The translations under genes were made by a program, and so were the position numbers. This document shows positions 51,530 through 59,945 of a stretch of 64,000 nt of DNA, piece by piece. The notes beneath the pieces were generated by a model. The model had not been told where the DNA came from and did no database searches. It was given only the letters and a program-made list of their open reading frames with translations. The stretch is from a virus. Location of the stretch: IMG/VR virus record IMGVR_UViG_3300044974_001280, positions 166,446 through 230,445 of that record; one strand, 5' to 3'. Numbering within the stretch: the first letter of the stretch is position 1; every line of letters starts with the position of its first letter.

Positions 51530-51567
51530 CACACAAACTAATTCACACACAAGACTACCTATTTTGA
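51526..51567 (+). pseudogene. truncated copy of the 48707 gene start
   Basis: Thirteen codons reading MTHKLIHTQDYLF then stop. This matches HNLIHTKDYLL at the start of the 48707 protein and overlaps the end of copy 4 by four bases. It shows that the array once continued, or was copied, with the same downstream neighbour. Confidence 0.6.
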
Positions 51568-51585
51568 AAACCAAAATTAAACTCA

Positions 51586-51804
51586 ATGTTAAATTACGAA
51601 TTAGTAGAACATAGTTATAAAATTACCACCACACATGGTGGAAAATTGATAGGTTATTTTGTGCCTGATATTGATGGATTTTACTATTTTAGACCCGAAG
51701 ATGAAAAAGGGTATTGGAACGAACATGCTCTTTTAGAGTTGGGAAATAAACTCAAAGAGTTAAATCAAGATTTATACGATGAATTAAAAAAATTTGAAAA
51801 ATAA
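51586..51804 (+). CDS. small protein of unknown function
   Basis: 72 residues with a beta-rich first half and a C-terminal charged helix. Three bases separate it from the next gene. Confidence 0.58.
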   Translation: MLNYELVEHSYKITTTHGGKLIGYFVPDIDGFYYFRPEDEKGYWNEHALLELGNKLKELNQDLYDELKKFEK

Positions 51805-51807
51805 GTT

Positions 51808-52569
51808 ATGGAACAACAAAATTACACATTAGAACAGGCCGCCGAAAAATTTGGAAAACCGCATAAAATATTTGATATTCAAATAGGAGATAGACTTTAT
51901 CCAGTTTACTCAATTGATGGATATGAACACAATTTAGGTAAATGGAATGGGTGTCCTGATACATGGTGGTTAGACTACTCAGTTTATCATTCGGATAATG
52001 ATGATGAAGTACCAACCATGAGAGAGCTTATCCCATACATCGATACGGGTGTTCATAGAGTTTGCTGGGAAATAAATTATAGACAATTTAATTCAACCAA
52101 ATATAAGTGGGATGAGTGGAGCATCAGAAATGGTGGGATATGTACAATTAAAGCAAATGGTAAGGAAGTTTATAAATTTCATTGGAGAGATTTAGGAGGG
52201 GCATTGGCTGAAGCACATTCTTTGATAAGTAAAATATCAGAACATCCTTTTAATTTCATAAACCCAGAAAAAGAGATTGGAAGAAAAATATGGTATTATG
52301 GATTACCGGCCACAATCTTATTGGGATATGAACCCGGAGAAATTAGGATTAATCCCGATTTGAGTTATATGACATCGGATGAATGGTGGAATGAGTTGGA
52401 AAAAAGAAAATCAAATGTGAAACCACCAAACTCAACACAAAACGAAGATGATTTGCTGGATGCTGAACATTTTGCAGAACATAAAGATTATGGTTCGATA
52501 AATCATGGTAGTGTTTTTTATGATGGAATGATTAATTGGTTTAGACATGAAAAAAAAGATGATGAATAA
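51808..52569 (+). CDS. protein of unknown function
   Basis: 253 residues. FDIQIGDRLYPVYSIDGYE and CTIKANGKEVYKFHWRD suggest two beta domains; the C-terminus has DAEHFAEHKDYGS. No enzymatic motif. The A-rich leader ends AAGTTATGG. Confidence 0.62.
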   Translation: MEQQNYTLEQAAEKFGKPHKIFDIQIGDRLYPVYSIDGYEHNLGKWNGCPDTWWLDYSVYHSDNDDEVPTMRELIPYIDTGVHRVCWEINYRQFNSTKYKWDEWSIRNGGICTIKANGKEVYKFHWRDLGGALAEAHSLISKISEHPFNFINPEKEIGRKIWYYGLPATILLGYEPGEIRINPDLSYMTSDEWWNELEKRKSNVKPPNSTQNEDDLLDAEHFAEHKDYGSINHGSVFYDGMINWFRHEKKDDE

Positions 52570-52666
52570 AGAAGAAATACAACACTGGATTAATCGTTGG
52601 TCAAAACTAAAAGGCCCAAGAGCAGAAGCGGTAGTAAACATTTGGAAAAAACATCTAAAACACTAG
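52562..52666 (+). CDS. short helical peptide
   Basis: 34 residues (NKEEIQHWINRWSKLKG start), basic and amphipathic, overlapping the previous stop. Plausible but short. Confidence 0.42.
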   Translation: MNKEEIQHWINRWSKLKGPRAEAVVNIWKKHLKH

Positions 52667-52672
52667 AAAGTT

Positions 52673-53128
52673 ATGAACGACAAACACAAAATGCTATATT
52701 CAGCAAACAAATTAAGAGATGTGTTATCATCAATTGAAGATATTCTCGAAGGGTATGAAGGGATAGAAGGTAATAAAAATTATGTGAAGTATTGCTATAA
52801 CAAAGCAAAAGAAGCTCACTCTGTTGATGATGAATTAGTTAAAATGACTGAAGACACTTATGCTATTGATTTATCACAACGTAGAGGTATTAATATTGCA
52901 ACATTAACACATAAACTTGAATTTATGTTTAAGTTGTTAGATGATATCGACACGGCAAGTGATATGTTTAAACCTAAATGGTGTAAAATATCTAGCGTTG
53001 TATCTCACCTTCAACAACTCAGATGGATTTATTGTACCGTTGAAACTGAAAAAAATGAAAGTGGCGATATGATAATAAATGGGGAATGTTTTAAAAAAGA
53101 AGATAGAATTTTACTCCAGTTATCTTAA
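52673..53128 (+). CDS. helical protein of unknown function
   Basis: 151 residues, almost all helical, preceded by GAAAGTTATG. No motif recognised. Confidence 0.6.
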   Translation: MNDKHKMLYSANKLRDVLSSIEDILEGYEGIEGNKNYVKYCYNKAKEAHSVDDELVKMTEDTYAIDLSQRRGINIATLTHKLEFMFKLLDDIDTASDMFKPKWCKISSVVSHLQQLRWIYCTVETEKNESGDMIINGECFKKEDRILLQLS

Positions 53129-53155
53129 CATACAACAACAAAACTATAGAAAGTC

Positions 53156-53449
53156 ATGAATAAAATAGAAATAACACCTGTACCTGAAATTGTTGCAAAT
53201 ACACAACGAGTATGTGAAATCAGATTTGATTGTTTGGTTACAATGCATGATGTGGCATACAGAAAATATGAAGGATTTTTAGGCGAAGAAAAATGGTCTA
53301 AAACACCACAATGGTTTAAAGCCAACCATAGAATAACATTAGAAGGTGTTAAGCATGCCGACCCATATGAACTTGGGATGAGAATTAAACAAATGTTCCA
53401 TCAGATGGAAGATACAATTAACAAATATGAAAATGGAATAAATTATTAA
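53156..53449 (+). CDS. small protein of unknown function
   Basis: 97 residues with beta-rich N-terminus and helical C-terminus; no motif. Confidence 0.58.
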   Translation: MNKIEITPVPEIVANTQRVCEIRFDCLVTMHDVAYRKYEGFLGEEKWSKTPQWFKANHRITLEGVKHADPYELGMRIKQMFHQMEDTINKYENGINY

Positions 53450-53453
53450 ATAT

Positions 53454-53642
53454 ATGAATAACACAAAATTTAAAGTAGGAGATAAAGCGTGGAAACCGAA
53501 AGGATATAAATTTCCTTGCACAATTGTATCCGTATTCACAACAATAAAAGGTGAAATTAGATTAGTAGCCGAAATGGATGAATATGGATTATTACACATT
53601 TTTAACGAACAACAATTAGAACATTATGAACAACCTCGATAA
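53454..53642 (+). CDS. small SH3-like protein of unknown function
   Basis: 62 residues. [20 protein letters not shown] then a valine-rich strand suggests a small SH3-like barrel similar in style to 29090. It overlaps the start of the thymidylate synthase N-part by 17 bases. Confidence 0.6.
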   Translation: MNNTKFKVGDKAWKPKGYKFPCTIVSVFTTIKGEIRLVAEMDEYGLLHIFNEQQLEHYEQPR

Positions 53643-53943
53643 ACAGTATCAATCACTACTCCAAGATATATTAGATAATGGAGTGGAAAAGAAAGATAGA
53701 ACAGGTACTGGTACTATTTCAGTATTTGGTAGACAAATCCGTCATAAAATGAGTGAAGGGTTTTCACTTCTTACAACCAAGAAAATGGCGTGGAAGTCAA
53801 TATGTACAGAATTACTTTGGTTTTTAAGAGGCGATACATCAATAGAGTATCTTCTTAAAAATGACTGTAACATTTGGACGGGGGATGCTTATCAAGCATA
53901 CCTAAAAGAATGTGAGAAGTTAAAGAAAGATGAGGAAAAATAA
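53626..53943 (+). CDS. thyA: thymidylate synthase, N-terminal part (split gene)
   Basis: 105 residues holding RTGTGT with the dUMP-phosphate arginine (R25), [31 protein letters not shown] and NIWTGDAY, the first third of a normal thymidylate synthase. It then stops after DEEK. The catalytic cysteine is missing here and is found in the second part at 54952. The two polypeptides would have to associate to work. Confidence 0.92.
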   Translation: MNNLDKQYQSLLQDILDNGVEKKDRTGTGTISVFGRQIRHKMSEGFSLLTTKKMAWKSICTELLWFLRGDTSIEYLLKNDCNIWTGDAYQAYLKECEKLKKDEEK

Positions 53944-54954
53944 TGACTTTTGTTGGTTTTTAGATATTTATTATAAAAGAAACCAAAATGTGTCTAAAAA
54001 CTAAAATTGAAACAACCTTGTGTGTTATAAAAAATAATGAGTATAAAATATTGTCTCAAAAATTAAGAGTAATTGAATCATCACTTAAACAGGATATTAT
54101 TGATAGTACTCAATATCTAACTATTTACAATCCTAAATTGGTTGATAGGATAAGGTATATCTTGAAAGATAGAAACTCCGTTAATACTTGCTTCCATTGT
54201 GGTAACCCAATTATTGATTTGAATAGAAAATTTTGTTCTGCAAAGTGTAATAACAATTCGGAACTAACTAAAAATAAATTTAGAGAAAGATATAATAGTT
54301 TATCGGAAACAGATAAAATCATAAGAAATAATAAAAGACGTAAAACTGTTAATGAAAAATACGGTGGTTATACTTTACAAAGTCCTGAACTAAAAAAGAA
54401 AATTAAATCAACTATGATTAAAAAATATGGTGTTGAACATTCTTTTCATAGTGATGCAATAAAACAAAAAGCGTTAAATACTTGGATTAAAAAGTATGGT
54501 GTTGACAACCCGTTTAAATCTCACAGTATAAAAGAGAAAATAAAGCAAGTATTAAAAGATAAATACGGGGTTAATAATTCCGCTAATATTAACTCGGAAA
54601 ATAGAATTGGTAATGGTATTAAAACAAAAATCGAAAGAGGATGGATAATACCTGATGAGTTTTTGTCGGATTACCAAATTTATAGAAAAAAAGTTAAACG
54701 ATTAACTGAAACAACATATAAAATGTATAAAAACATTATAAACCCAAATAATTTAGAAAGAGTAACAAATGGAAAAATTGGGTTCCAATTAGACCACAAA
54801 TACTCAATAATTGAAGGATTTTTGAATAATGTAGAACCTGAAATTATTAGTCATCACTGTAATCTACAAATGATAGAATGGAGTAGTAATAGAACTAAAA
54901 GTAAAAGATGTGATATTGATTTAGAACAATTAAAAAATGAAATAAAAAGTTATG
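53941..54954 (+). mobile_element. homing-endonuclease insertion within thymidylate synthase
   Basis: From the stop codon of the N-part to the ATG of the C-part. Removing it joins DEEK to NKEHLHPDGRPYT in frame, giving a continuous enzyme. The insert carries its own weak promoter-like stretch (GATATTTATTATAA) and one endonuclease gene, with only 44 and minus 8 bases of non-coding flank, too little for a self-splicing intron. Confidence 0.75.
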
Positions 54955-54959
54955 AATAA
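53988..54959 (+). CDS. HNH-type homing endonuclease
   Basis: 323 residues. A zinc-finger-like CFHCGNPIIDLNRKFCSAKC (C68, C71, C83, C87) is followed by repeated YGVxNxF/S units (KKYGVEHSFHSDAIKQ and KKYGVDNPFKSHSIKE), DNA-binding repeats known from phage endonucleases. The C-terminal FQLDHKYSIIEGF, HHCNLQMI and SSNRTKSK resemble an HNH site. It overlaps the thymidylate synthase C-part start by eight bases. Confidence 0.82.
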   Translation: MCLKTKIETTLCVIKNNEYKILSQKLRVIESSLKQDIIDSTQYLTIYNPKLVDRIRYILKDRNSVNTCFHCGNPIIDLNRKFCSAKCNNNSELTKNKFRERYNSLSETDKIIRNNKRRKTVNEKYGGYTLQSPELKKKIKSTMIKKYGVEHSFHSDAIKQKALNTWIKKYGVDNPFKSHSIKEKIKQVLKDKYGVNNSANINSENRIGNGIKTKIERGWIIPDEFLSDYQIYRKKVKRLTETTYKMYKNIINPNNLERVTNGKIGFQLDHKYSIIEGFLNNVEPEIISHHCNLQMIEWSSNRTKSKRCDIDLEQLKNEIKSYE

Positions 54960-55752
54960 AGAACACTTACACCCAGATGGAAGACCATACACCCAAGAAG
55001 AATTCATCAACAAAATCAAAACAGATGATGAGTTTGCTAAGAAGTGGGGTGATTTGGGACCAATTTATGGTAAACAGTGGAGAAAATGGAAAACCGAAGT
55101 TGCTATTCCAACAACATTAAAAATTGATGATGGTGATGATATTGAACCCTTATATGTAAAAGGAACACAGTATATTGACCAAATCCAAAACCTAATCAAC
55201 GACCTTAAAACAAATCCTGATAGTAGGAGATTAATGGTTTCGGCTTGGAATGTAGGTGAATTAGACCAAATGGTTCTCCCACCTTGTCATTATGGATTTC
55301 AAGTTTATACAAGAGAGTTAAGTTATGAAGAACGGTGTAATATATTTCAATCAACAGAAAGATTTAAAATGGAAACCCGAGAACATATTAAAGAGTTAAA
55401 TATTAAAATAATGAATGAAGCCGAAGTTCCAACCAGAGCAATCTCTCTAATGTGGAATCAACGCTCAGTAGATACATTCTTGGGTTTACCATTCAACATT
55501 GCTTCTTATGGATTATTATTGGAAATGATTGCAGATGAAGTACAAATGATACCTGATGAATTGATTGGTAATTTAGGAGATACACATTTGTATTTAAATC
55601 ATATTGAACAAGCAAAAGAGCAAATAAAAAGAGAACCATTTAGACTACCAAATGTTCACGTTAGAGATGGTATCGAATCATTTATGCCAGGAGATATTAT
55701 TTTAGAAAATTATGTATCACATCCAACAATTAAAGCGCCCCTGTCCAATTGA
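54952..55752 (+). CDS. thyA: thymidylate synthase, C-terminal part (split gene)
   Basis: 266 residues. WGDLGPIYGKQWR, DSRRLMVSAWN, LPPCHYGFQ with catalytic C112, QRSVDTFLGLPFNIASY and GDTHLYLNH are all intact, ending in HPTIKAPLSN. The order and residues are those of a complete enzyme from about its second third. Together with the N-part it would convert dUMP to dTMP with methylene-tetrahydrofolate. Confidence 0.94.
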   Translation: MNKEHLHPDGRPYTQEEFINKIKTDDEFAKKWGDLGPIYGKQWRKWKTEVAIPTTLKIDDGDDIEPLYVKGTQYIDQIQNLINDLKTNPDSRRLMVSAWNVGELDQMVLPPCHYGFQVYTRELSYEERCNIFQSTERFKMETREHIKELNIKIMNEAEVPTRAISLMWNQRSVDTFLGLPFNIASYGLLLEMIADEVQMIPDELIGNLGDTHLYLNHIEQAKEQIKREPFRLPNVHVRDGIESFMPGDIILENYVSHPTIKAPLSN

Positions 55753-55797
55753 CATGAAAAATAACCTACAATTAAAACACCTTTTTCACAACTTTCA

Positions 55798-55805
55798 TAT
55801 ATTTA
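55798..55805 (+). promoter_or_regulatory. host-type -7 promoter box (TATATTTA)
   Basis: Lies 18 bases before the ATG of the GIY-YIG gene, with an A-rich leader. Confidence 0.45.
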
Positions 55806-55823
55806 TACCAAAAGAAATAATAT

Positions 55824-56481
55824 ATGGCAGTTGTTTATTTACACAAAAAGAAAAATACTAATGAAGTTTTTTATGTTGGGATTGGCCTTTATGAAGAAAG
55901 AGCTTATTCTTATAGAAATAGAAACATACATTGGAAAAACGTTGTTGCTAAATATGGATATGATGTTGAAATTATTGAATCGGATATTGAATGGGAAGGT
56001 GCATGTGACACTGAAAAATATTTAATTCAAAAATATGGTAGAGATATGTTGACAAATATGACAGATGGGGGTGAGGGGTTATTCAATCCATCAGATGAAG
56101 TTAGAGAAAAGTTAAGATACGCAAGAACAGAAGAGCAAAAACAAAAATTAAGAGAATATCAAATTGGGGTAACGCAATCCGAAGAAACAATACAAAAAAG
56201 AATATCACATGGATTTCATAAATCTGATGAGTATAGATATAAAATGAGCATTGCATTATCAGGTGATAATAATCCAATGAAAAAAGGAGAGAATAGAGAA
56301 AAATTAAGGAAACCAAAACCACCAAGAACAAAAGAACATAGTAACAAAATAAGTGAAACCAAAAAAGGGAAAACCTACATGGAACAAAGGTAAAACTTTA
56401 GAAAAATTTGTTTGTGATATTTGTAGCAAACAAATTGGTGGGTATGGTAATCTAGTACAACACAAAAAGAAACATTTATGA
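55824..56481 (+). pseudogene. GIY-YIG homing endonuclease with frameshift
   Basis: The first 189 residues have VVYLHKKKNTNEVFYVGIG (GIY-YIG core), ACDTEKYLI and NMTDGGEGL, then repeated basic NUMOD3-like segments. The frame stops at 56393. One A too many at 56370-56373 would explain this: deleting it continues as KKGKPTWNKGKTLEKFVCDIC and ends HKKKHL at 56481, adding a zinc-finger-like end. This may be an assembly error, slippage or inactivation. Confidence 0.8.
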
Positions 56482-56498
56482 AATTAAAAATATAATTT

Positions 56499-57062
56499 AT
56501 GAAATCAAATTTAACAGAAAAACTACTATCAATCTGCGGAAGTGCAGATAAAACTTATGGTTATAATGATATTGAATCGATAACTAAACTATCAGAAGAA
56601 CAACGTATTCAAGTAGAAGCAGAACTAATTAAACATTTTGAGTTTGATAAGATTATATGGATGGAATTACCTTCAGGTCTTACTGAAGACAAGACAACTC
56701 CCATTGTTGCGAAATCTATTAAAATATCAGATTCCGAAAATCCAACTTATAAACATAAAGTAGGATATGTTTATACTATATCATTTACTCCAAAAATATA
56801 CGAACCAGAAGAGATGTATAAGCCAGTAAAAGATGGGTGTGTGTTTGCACCTATAACATTTAACCCAGAAACCTTTGAACCAAAACAAAGTATAACATTA
56901 ACTTGGTCACCTGAGTTTCCTCAAGATATTGACGCGCCTAAAAGAACATATGAAGATGATAAACAAATGATTCGTAATATGTTAGAAAGAGTATTAGATA
57001 ATCCTGAAGAGTATAGACCTATGGGATATACTGGGTGTACATTACGATATGCGGTACTATAA
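56499..57062 (+). CDS. protein of unknown function
   Basis: 187 residues. The middle is beta-rich (KHKVGYVYTISFTPKIYEPE) and the C-terminus has KQMIRNMLERVLDNPEEY. No enzymatic motif. Confidence 0.62.
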   Translation: MKSNLTEKLLSICGSADKTYGYNDIESITKLSEEQRIQVEAELIKHFEFDKIIWMELPSGLTEDKTTPIVAKSIKISDSENPTYKHKVGYVYTISFTPKIYEPEEMYKPVKDGCVFAPITFNPETFEPKQSITLTWSPEFPQDIDAPKRTYEDDKQMIRNMLERVLDNPEEYRPMGYTGCTLRYAVL

Positions 57063-57092
57063 TCACATCCAGCAATTAAAAAAATATAAGTT

Positions 57093-57662
57093 ATGAGCAC
57101 AACATCACACGCAAAATTTGAATTAGAATTAGCAGGCTTCTTTGGAGAAGATTCTGACTATGGAGGAGCCATCGGAGAGGCAGTTATGGAACTAATGGAG
57201 GTATTTGAAAAACAAGGACACTCAGGTGGTTCAGCACCGATTGTAGCCTCTTTATTTCACAAATTAGCTAACTACAAACCACTGGGGCCTATTACAGGTA
57301 AAGATGAAGAGTGGGGAAATGTTAGTGATTTAGCAGGTAAACCTTGGTATCAAAACAAAAGAGAGGGTGGATTGTTTAAGGATAAGGATGGTAGGGTTAC
57401 ATATAATGACGCTATTATCAAAAGATGTCCTAATGGAACAACTTGGTCAGGACCTATTTACATGACTCGAGAGGATGCTATCAACAATACAAACCGATTT
57501 CATAGTTCTTTGGAAATTAAAGGATTTCCATTTACACCAAAAACATTTTACATTGATGTGTTGGAGGAAGAAATTAAAAAAGATGATTGGATTATGTGGG
57601 TAAAAGACCCAAAACAATTGGATGAAGTATGGGAGTATTACAAAAAACCTGATTTTTTATGA
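57093..57662 (+). CDS. protein of unknown function
   Basis: 189 residues: a helical N-terminus ending KQGHSGGSAPIVASLF, then an aromatic, beta-rich part (NGTTWSGPIYM). It looks like a conserved accessory phage protein, but no function is known to me. Overlaps the next gene by four bases. Confidence 0.65.
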   Translation: MSTTSHAKFELELAGFFGEDSDYGGAIGEAVMELMEVFEKQGHSGGSAPIVASLFHKLANYKPLGPITGKDEEWGNVSDLAGKPWYQNKREGGLFKDKDGRVTYNDAIIKRCPNGTTWSGPIYMTREDAINNTNRFHSSLEIKGFPFTPKTFYIDVLEEEIKKDDWIMWVKDPKQLDEVWEYYKKPDFL

Positions 57663-57916
57663 GCAACTACAAAATATTTAAAAGTGTGTATGTAGATGAG
57701 TATGGTAAAGAAGGTACACCATTTTTTTGGATTAAAAAAAGGAAAACCTTTATAGGAATACCTTATTGGAAGTCTATAAGACATTATGATGGTGGGGAAT
57801 ATACCGGCCTTACTAGATTTTATAATTATGATGATGCTCTTAATTTCATTCAAAATGTGTTAGAAAAAGGGATAAAACTCGATGATATAAATACTGAACT
57901 TGTACATATTTATTAG
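57659..57916 (+). CDS. small aromatic protein of unknown function
   Basis: 85 residues. A strand-rich first part then YNYDDALNFIQNVLEKG, a layout shared with the 34865 gene. Function unknown. Confidence 0.6.
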   Translation: MSNYKIFKSVYVDEYGKEGTPFFWIKKRKTFIGIPYWKSIRHYDGGEYTGLTRFYNYDDALNFIQNVLEKGIKLDDINTELVHIY

Positions 57917-58000
57917 ATAATGAAAAACAATATTTAAAGCAGATTTATAAGAAAGATATTAAAAAATAACAATACCTTTATCAAATTAAAAATTTAAATT

Positions 58001-58174
58001 ATGAAAAATTTACAAATTAAAATTACAATCACAGATGGTGAAAAAGAAGCTAAAGCAATAATTAGTGTAAATGAATACCAATCAATAAAAGAAATACATG
58101 GTATAAGTATGTTAGATGAACAAGTAGATTTTTTATTAGAAGAGATTAAAAAATCAATCACACCCAACAATTAA
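58001..58174 (+). CDS. small acidic protein of unknown function
   Basis: 57 residues from an ATG with an A/T-rich leader: a beta hairpin (KITITDGEKEAKAIISV) and two helices. Just under common length cut-offs but well formed. Confidence 0.5.
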   Translation: MKNLQIKITITDGEKEAKAIISVNEYQSIKEIHGISMLDEQVDFLLEEIKKSITPNN

Positions 58175-58186
58175 ATCTTTTGAATT

Positions 58187-58423
58187 TTGAAAACTAAAAT
58201 CCACGTCAACCAACATCACATTCGTTCCAACAAAACAAAAGGAACGGATTTACCAGTTATTACAGTGAAACAAGGTAAAAAAAATACCTACTGTAATGAG
58301 GTTGAGATTTTAGGGCCAAGTAAGATTACCTACTGCGGATCGGGCACCGAGACCAAGCCCCTCATTTCTTGTGGGGCCAGAGTCGTCATAGAAACCGACT
58401 CGGAGGTGAAAATAGTTTCATGA
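58187..58423 (+). CDS. small beta-rich protein of unknown function
   Basis: 78 residues from a TTG start. VITVKQGKKNTYCNEVEILG and CGARVVIETDSEVK look like a small beta-barrel. Base composition changes here from the AT-rich block back to that of the flanks. Confidence 0.58.
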   Translation: MKTKIHVNQHHIRSNKTKGTDLPVITVKQGKKNTYCNEVEILGPSKITYCGSGTETKPLISCGARVVIETDSEVKIVS

Positions 58424-58460
58424 ACTGCCAAAAAATCCGAAACTTCTTTTTAAAAATAAA

Positions 58461-58468
58461 TATATAAA
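58461..58468 (+). promoter_or_regulatory. late-type promoter box
   Basis: TATATAAA, 13 bases before ATG 58482. Confidence 0.5.
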
Positions 58469-58481
58469 AAAAAACATAAGA

Positions 58482-58745
58482 ATGAAGCATTCTTCCGCCA
58501 AAGGCACTCCCCTCATCAACTACGAAGGAGATAATTTAAGAATTGTTAAATCTCCAGGCACTAAGAATTATTTCGACGTGTACGATCAGTGGGATGAAAA
58601 ATGTTATACGCTTACCCCCACCGCATTAGGAGAATGGCTAGAAGGAAATTTTGCTATCATAGATAGTCGAGGAAAATCCTGGTTCTTCCCAGAGGAATCG
58701 GGAAGAGCAAAGATGTCAGACATCTTAGAATACATCACTTCTTAA
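58482..58745 (+). CDS. small protein of unknown function
   Basis: 87 residues, mixed alpha/beta, no motif. First gene of a small late-type unit. Confidence 0.58.
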   Translation: MKHSSAKGTPLINYEGDNLRIVKSPGTKNYFDVYDQWDEKCYTLTPTALGEWLEGNFAIIDSRGKSWFFPEESGRAKMSDILEYITS

Positions 58746-58757
58746 TTCCACAATCAT

Positions 58758-58958
58758 ATGAAACCAGAAAAAGATCTTGTCTTAGCCGAATGCAAAGAAA
58801 TTATCAACAACTCCCCTCTGTTCGGACCCGGTGACTTTATTCAGGTAGCCCAAAAGTTAACCTCTAGCTGTCCCAACTACTATGAATTAGGGGAGATCCT
58901 TGTGACTTTATTGAATCAAGTCCAAAAAGAGCAGACCCAAAAATCATCTGACAACTAG
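58758..58958 (+). CDS. small helical protein of unknown function
   Basis: 66 residues, two helices; overlaps the next start by one base. No motif. Confidence 0.55.
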   Translation: MKPEKDLVLAECKEIINNSPLFGPGDFIQVAQKLTSSCPNYYELGEILVTLLNQVQKEQTQKSSDN

Positions 58959-59140
58959 TGTCTCTTGATTCTCTTCCACCTCTACAGAACGGACCCCAAA
59001 AATCATCTTCTGCTGACTCTCACCAGCAGCAGTCAGAAGTTTCCGCTATCCCTTTAAAAACAGACCTTTTTGAATCCGAAACGGAATACTTTCTGGACTA
59101 CACGGACACCGATGGTGCTTTTTCTTTCTACGAGGACTAG
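58958..59140 (+). CDS. small acidic protein of unknown function
   Basis: 60 residues from a GTG inside the previous stop (TAGTG). Low-complexity Ser/Gln then acidic. A weak call. Confidence 0.45.
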   Translation: MSLDSLPPLQNGPQKSSSADSHQQQSEVSAIPLKTDLFESETEYFLDYTDTDGAFSFYED

Positions 59141-59256
59141 AGATCTAAACCCAAAAACTCTTACAAGGGATCTTGTATTTTAAACACGGGATTTCTTCTT
59201 AACTTATCCACTCACATTCATCCGAAATTACAAAAAATTAACCCACCTCTCCTCAA

Positions 59257-59514
59257 ATGGCAGAATTTAGCAAGCAATACGAAGAAGCATTTAACTTTGA
59301 TTGGCATGATTTCGACTACGCAGAAATCTGGGAAAAACTTCAGCCGAATGAATTCTATCCTTTGATCTGCGAGGGTCTAGGCACCCTGGGAGTGGGTAGA
59401 TCAGAATCTGGAGAGATGCTGTTGGGTATCCAGGACGACCAGGATCCATCTATGATGATCTTTAAAACTCTGGACCAGGTGATTTCACTGGTGGAATCAC
59501 AGGGGAGGGAATAA
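59257..59514 (+). CDS. small acidic protein of unknown function
   Basis: 85 residues, strongly acidic and aromatic (NFDWHDFDYAEIWEKL start), with a C-terminal alpha/beta part. Preceded by a 116-base stretch with no gene or clear promoter. Confidence 0.58.
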   Translation: MAEFSKQYEEAFNFDWHDFDYAEIWEKLQPNEFYPLICEGLGTLGVGRSESGEMLLGIQDDQDPSMMIFKTLDQVISLVESQGRE

Positions 59515-59535
59515 AAAACCAGAGTTGATGAAAGA

Positions 59536-59543
59536 TATATAAG
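59536..59543 (+). promoter_or_regulatory. late-type promoter box
   Basis: TATATAAG within AAGATATATAAGC, 14 bases before ATG 59558. Confidence 0.45.
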
Positions 59544-59557
59544 CCAATTCAAGGCCT

Positions 59558-59761
59558 ATGTATTCAAATCCAGAATATTTAAAACAGATTGTTTCCAAAT
59601 TGGAAAGACTCAATCTGGCCTCCACCGGCAGTCCAAATGCCACTCCCAATTCAGGATTTCATTCCGGATCCGTGAAGGGCGAGCCCAAGCTAGAAGATCC
59701 CTTACAGTGGATGGGCAGAGCAGCACAACAATATCTTTCCTCCAAACATGAAAAATCTTAA
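59558..59761 (+). CDS. small protein of unknown function
   Basis: 67 residues with a polar, Ser/Gly/Pro-rich middle (TGSPNATPNSGFHSG). Overlaps the next gene. Confidence 0.5.
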   Translation: MYSNPEYLKQIVSKLERLNLASTGSPNATPNSGFHSGSVKGEPKLEDPLQWMGRAAQQYLSSKHEKS

Positions 59762-59945
59762 AGAAAATTTCCCAGCCTATGCTCTGGGTTTTTTTGTGTG
59801 GCTTCTGTGCCTCATCTTTTTGCCAAAAATCTGGGCAATAGTGACTTTATTACTAGGGGTTGGGCAGCTTTTTAGCTGTAGTAATCTGAAAAGGGATTTA
59901 GCCCGCCTTTGGTGGAAAAAGCAGGAAGTCAAAAACCGAATTTAA
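59748..59945 (+). CDS. small membrane protein
   Basis: 65 residues with two hydrophobic segments and a basic tail. It lies end-to-end with the minus-strand fibre gene and 0.4 kb before the endolysin, so a holin role is possible but unproven. Confidence 0.58.
   Translation: MKNLKENFPAYALGFFVWLLCLIFLPKIWAIVTLLLGVGQLFSCSNLKRDLARLWWKKQEVKNRI

Noticed and set aside
45418-51567. CRISPR array
   Set aside because: Repeats are coding and irregular in length, with no short evenly spaced repeat-spacer pattern. No CRISPR was seen anywhere in the window.
53941-54954. Self-splicing group I intron in thymidylate synthase, as in T4 td
   Set aside because: Non-coding flanks are 44 bases on one side and none on the other, far too short for an intron core, and each half has its own stop or start.
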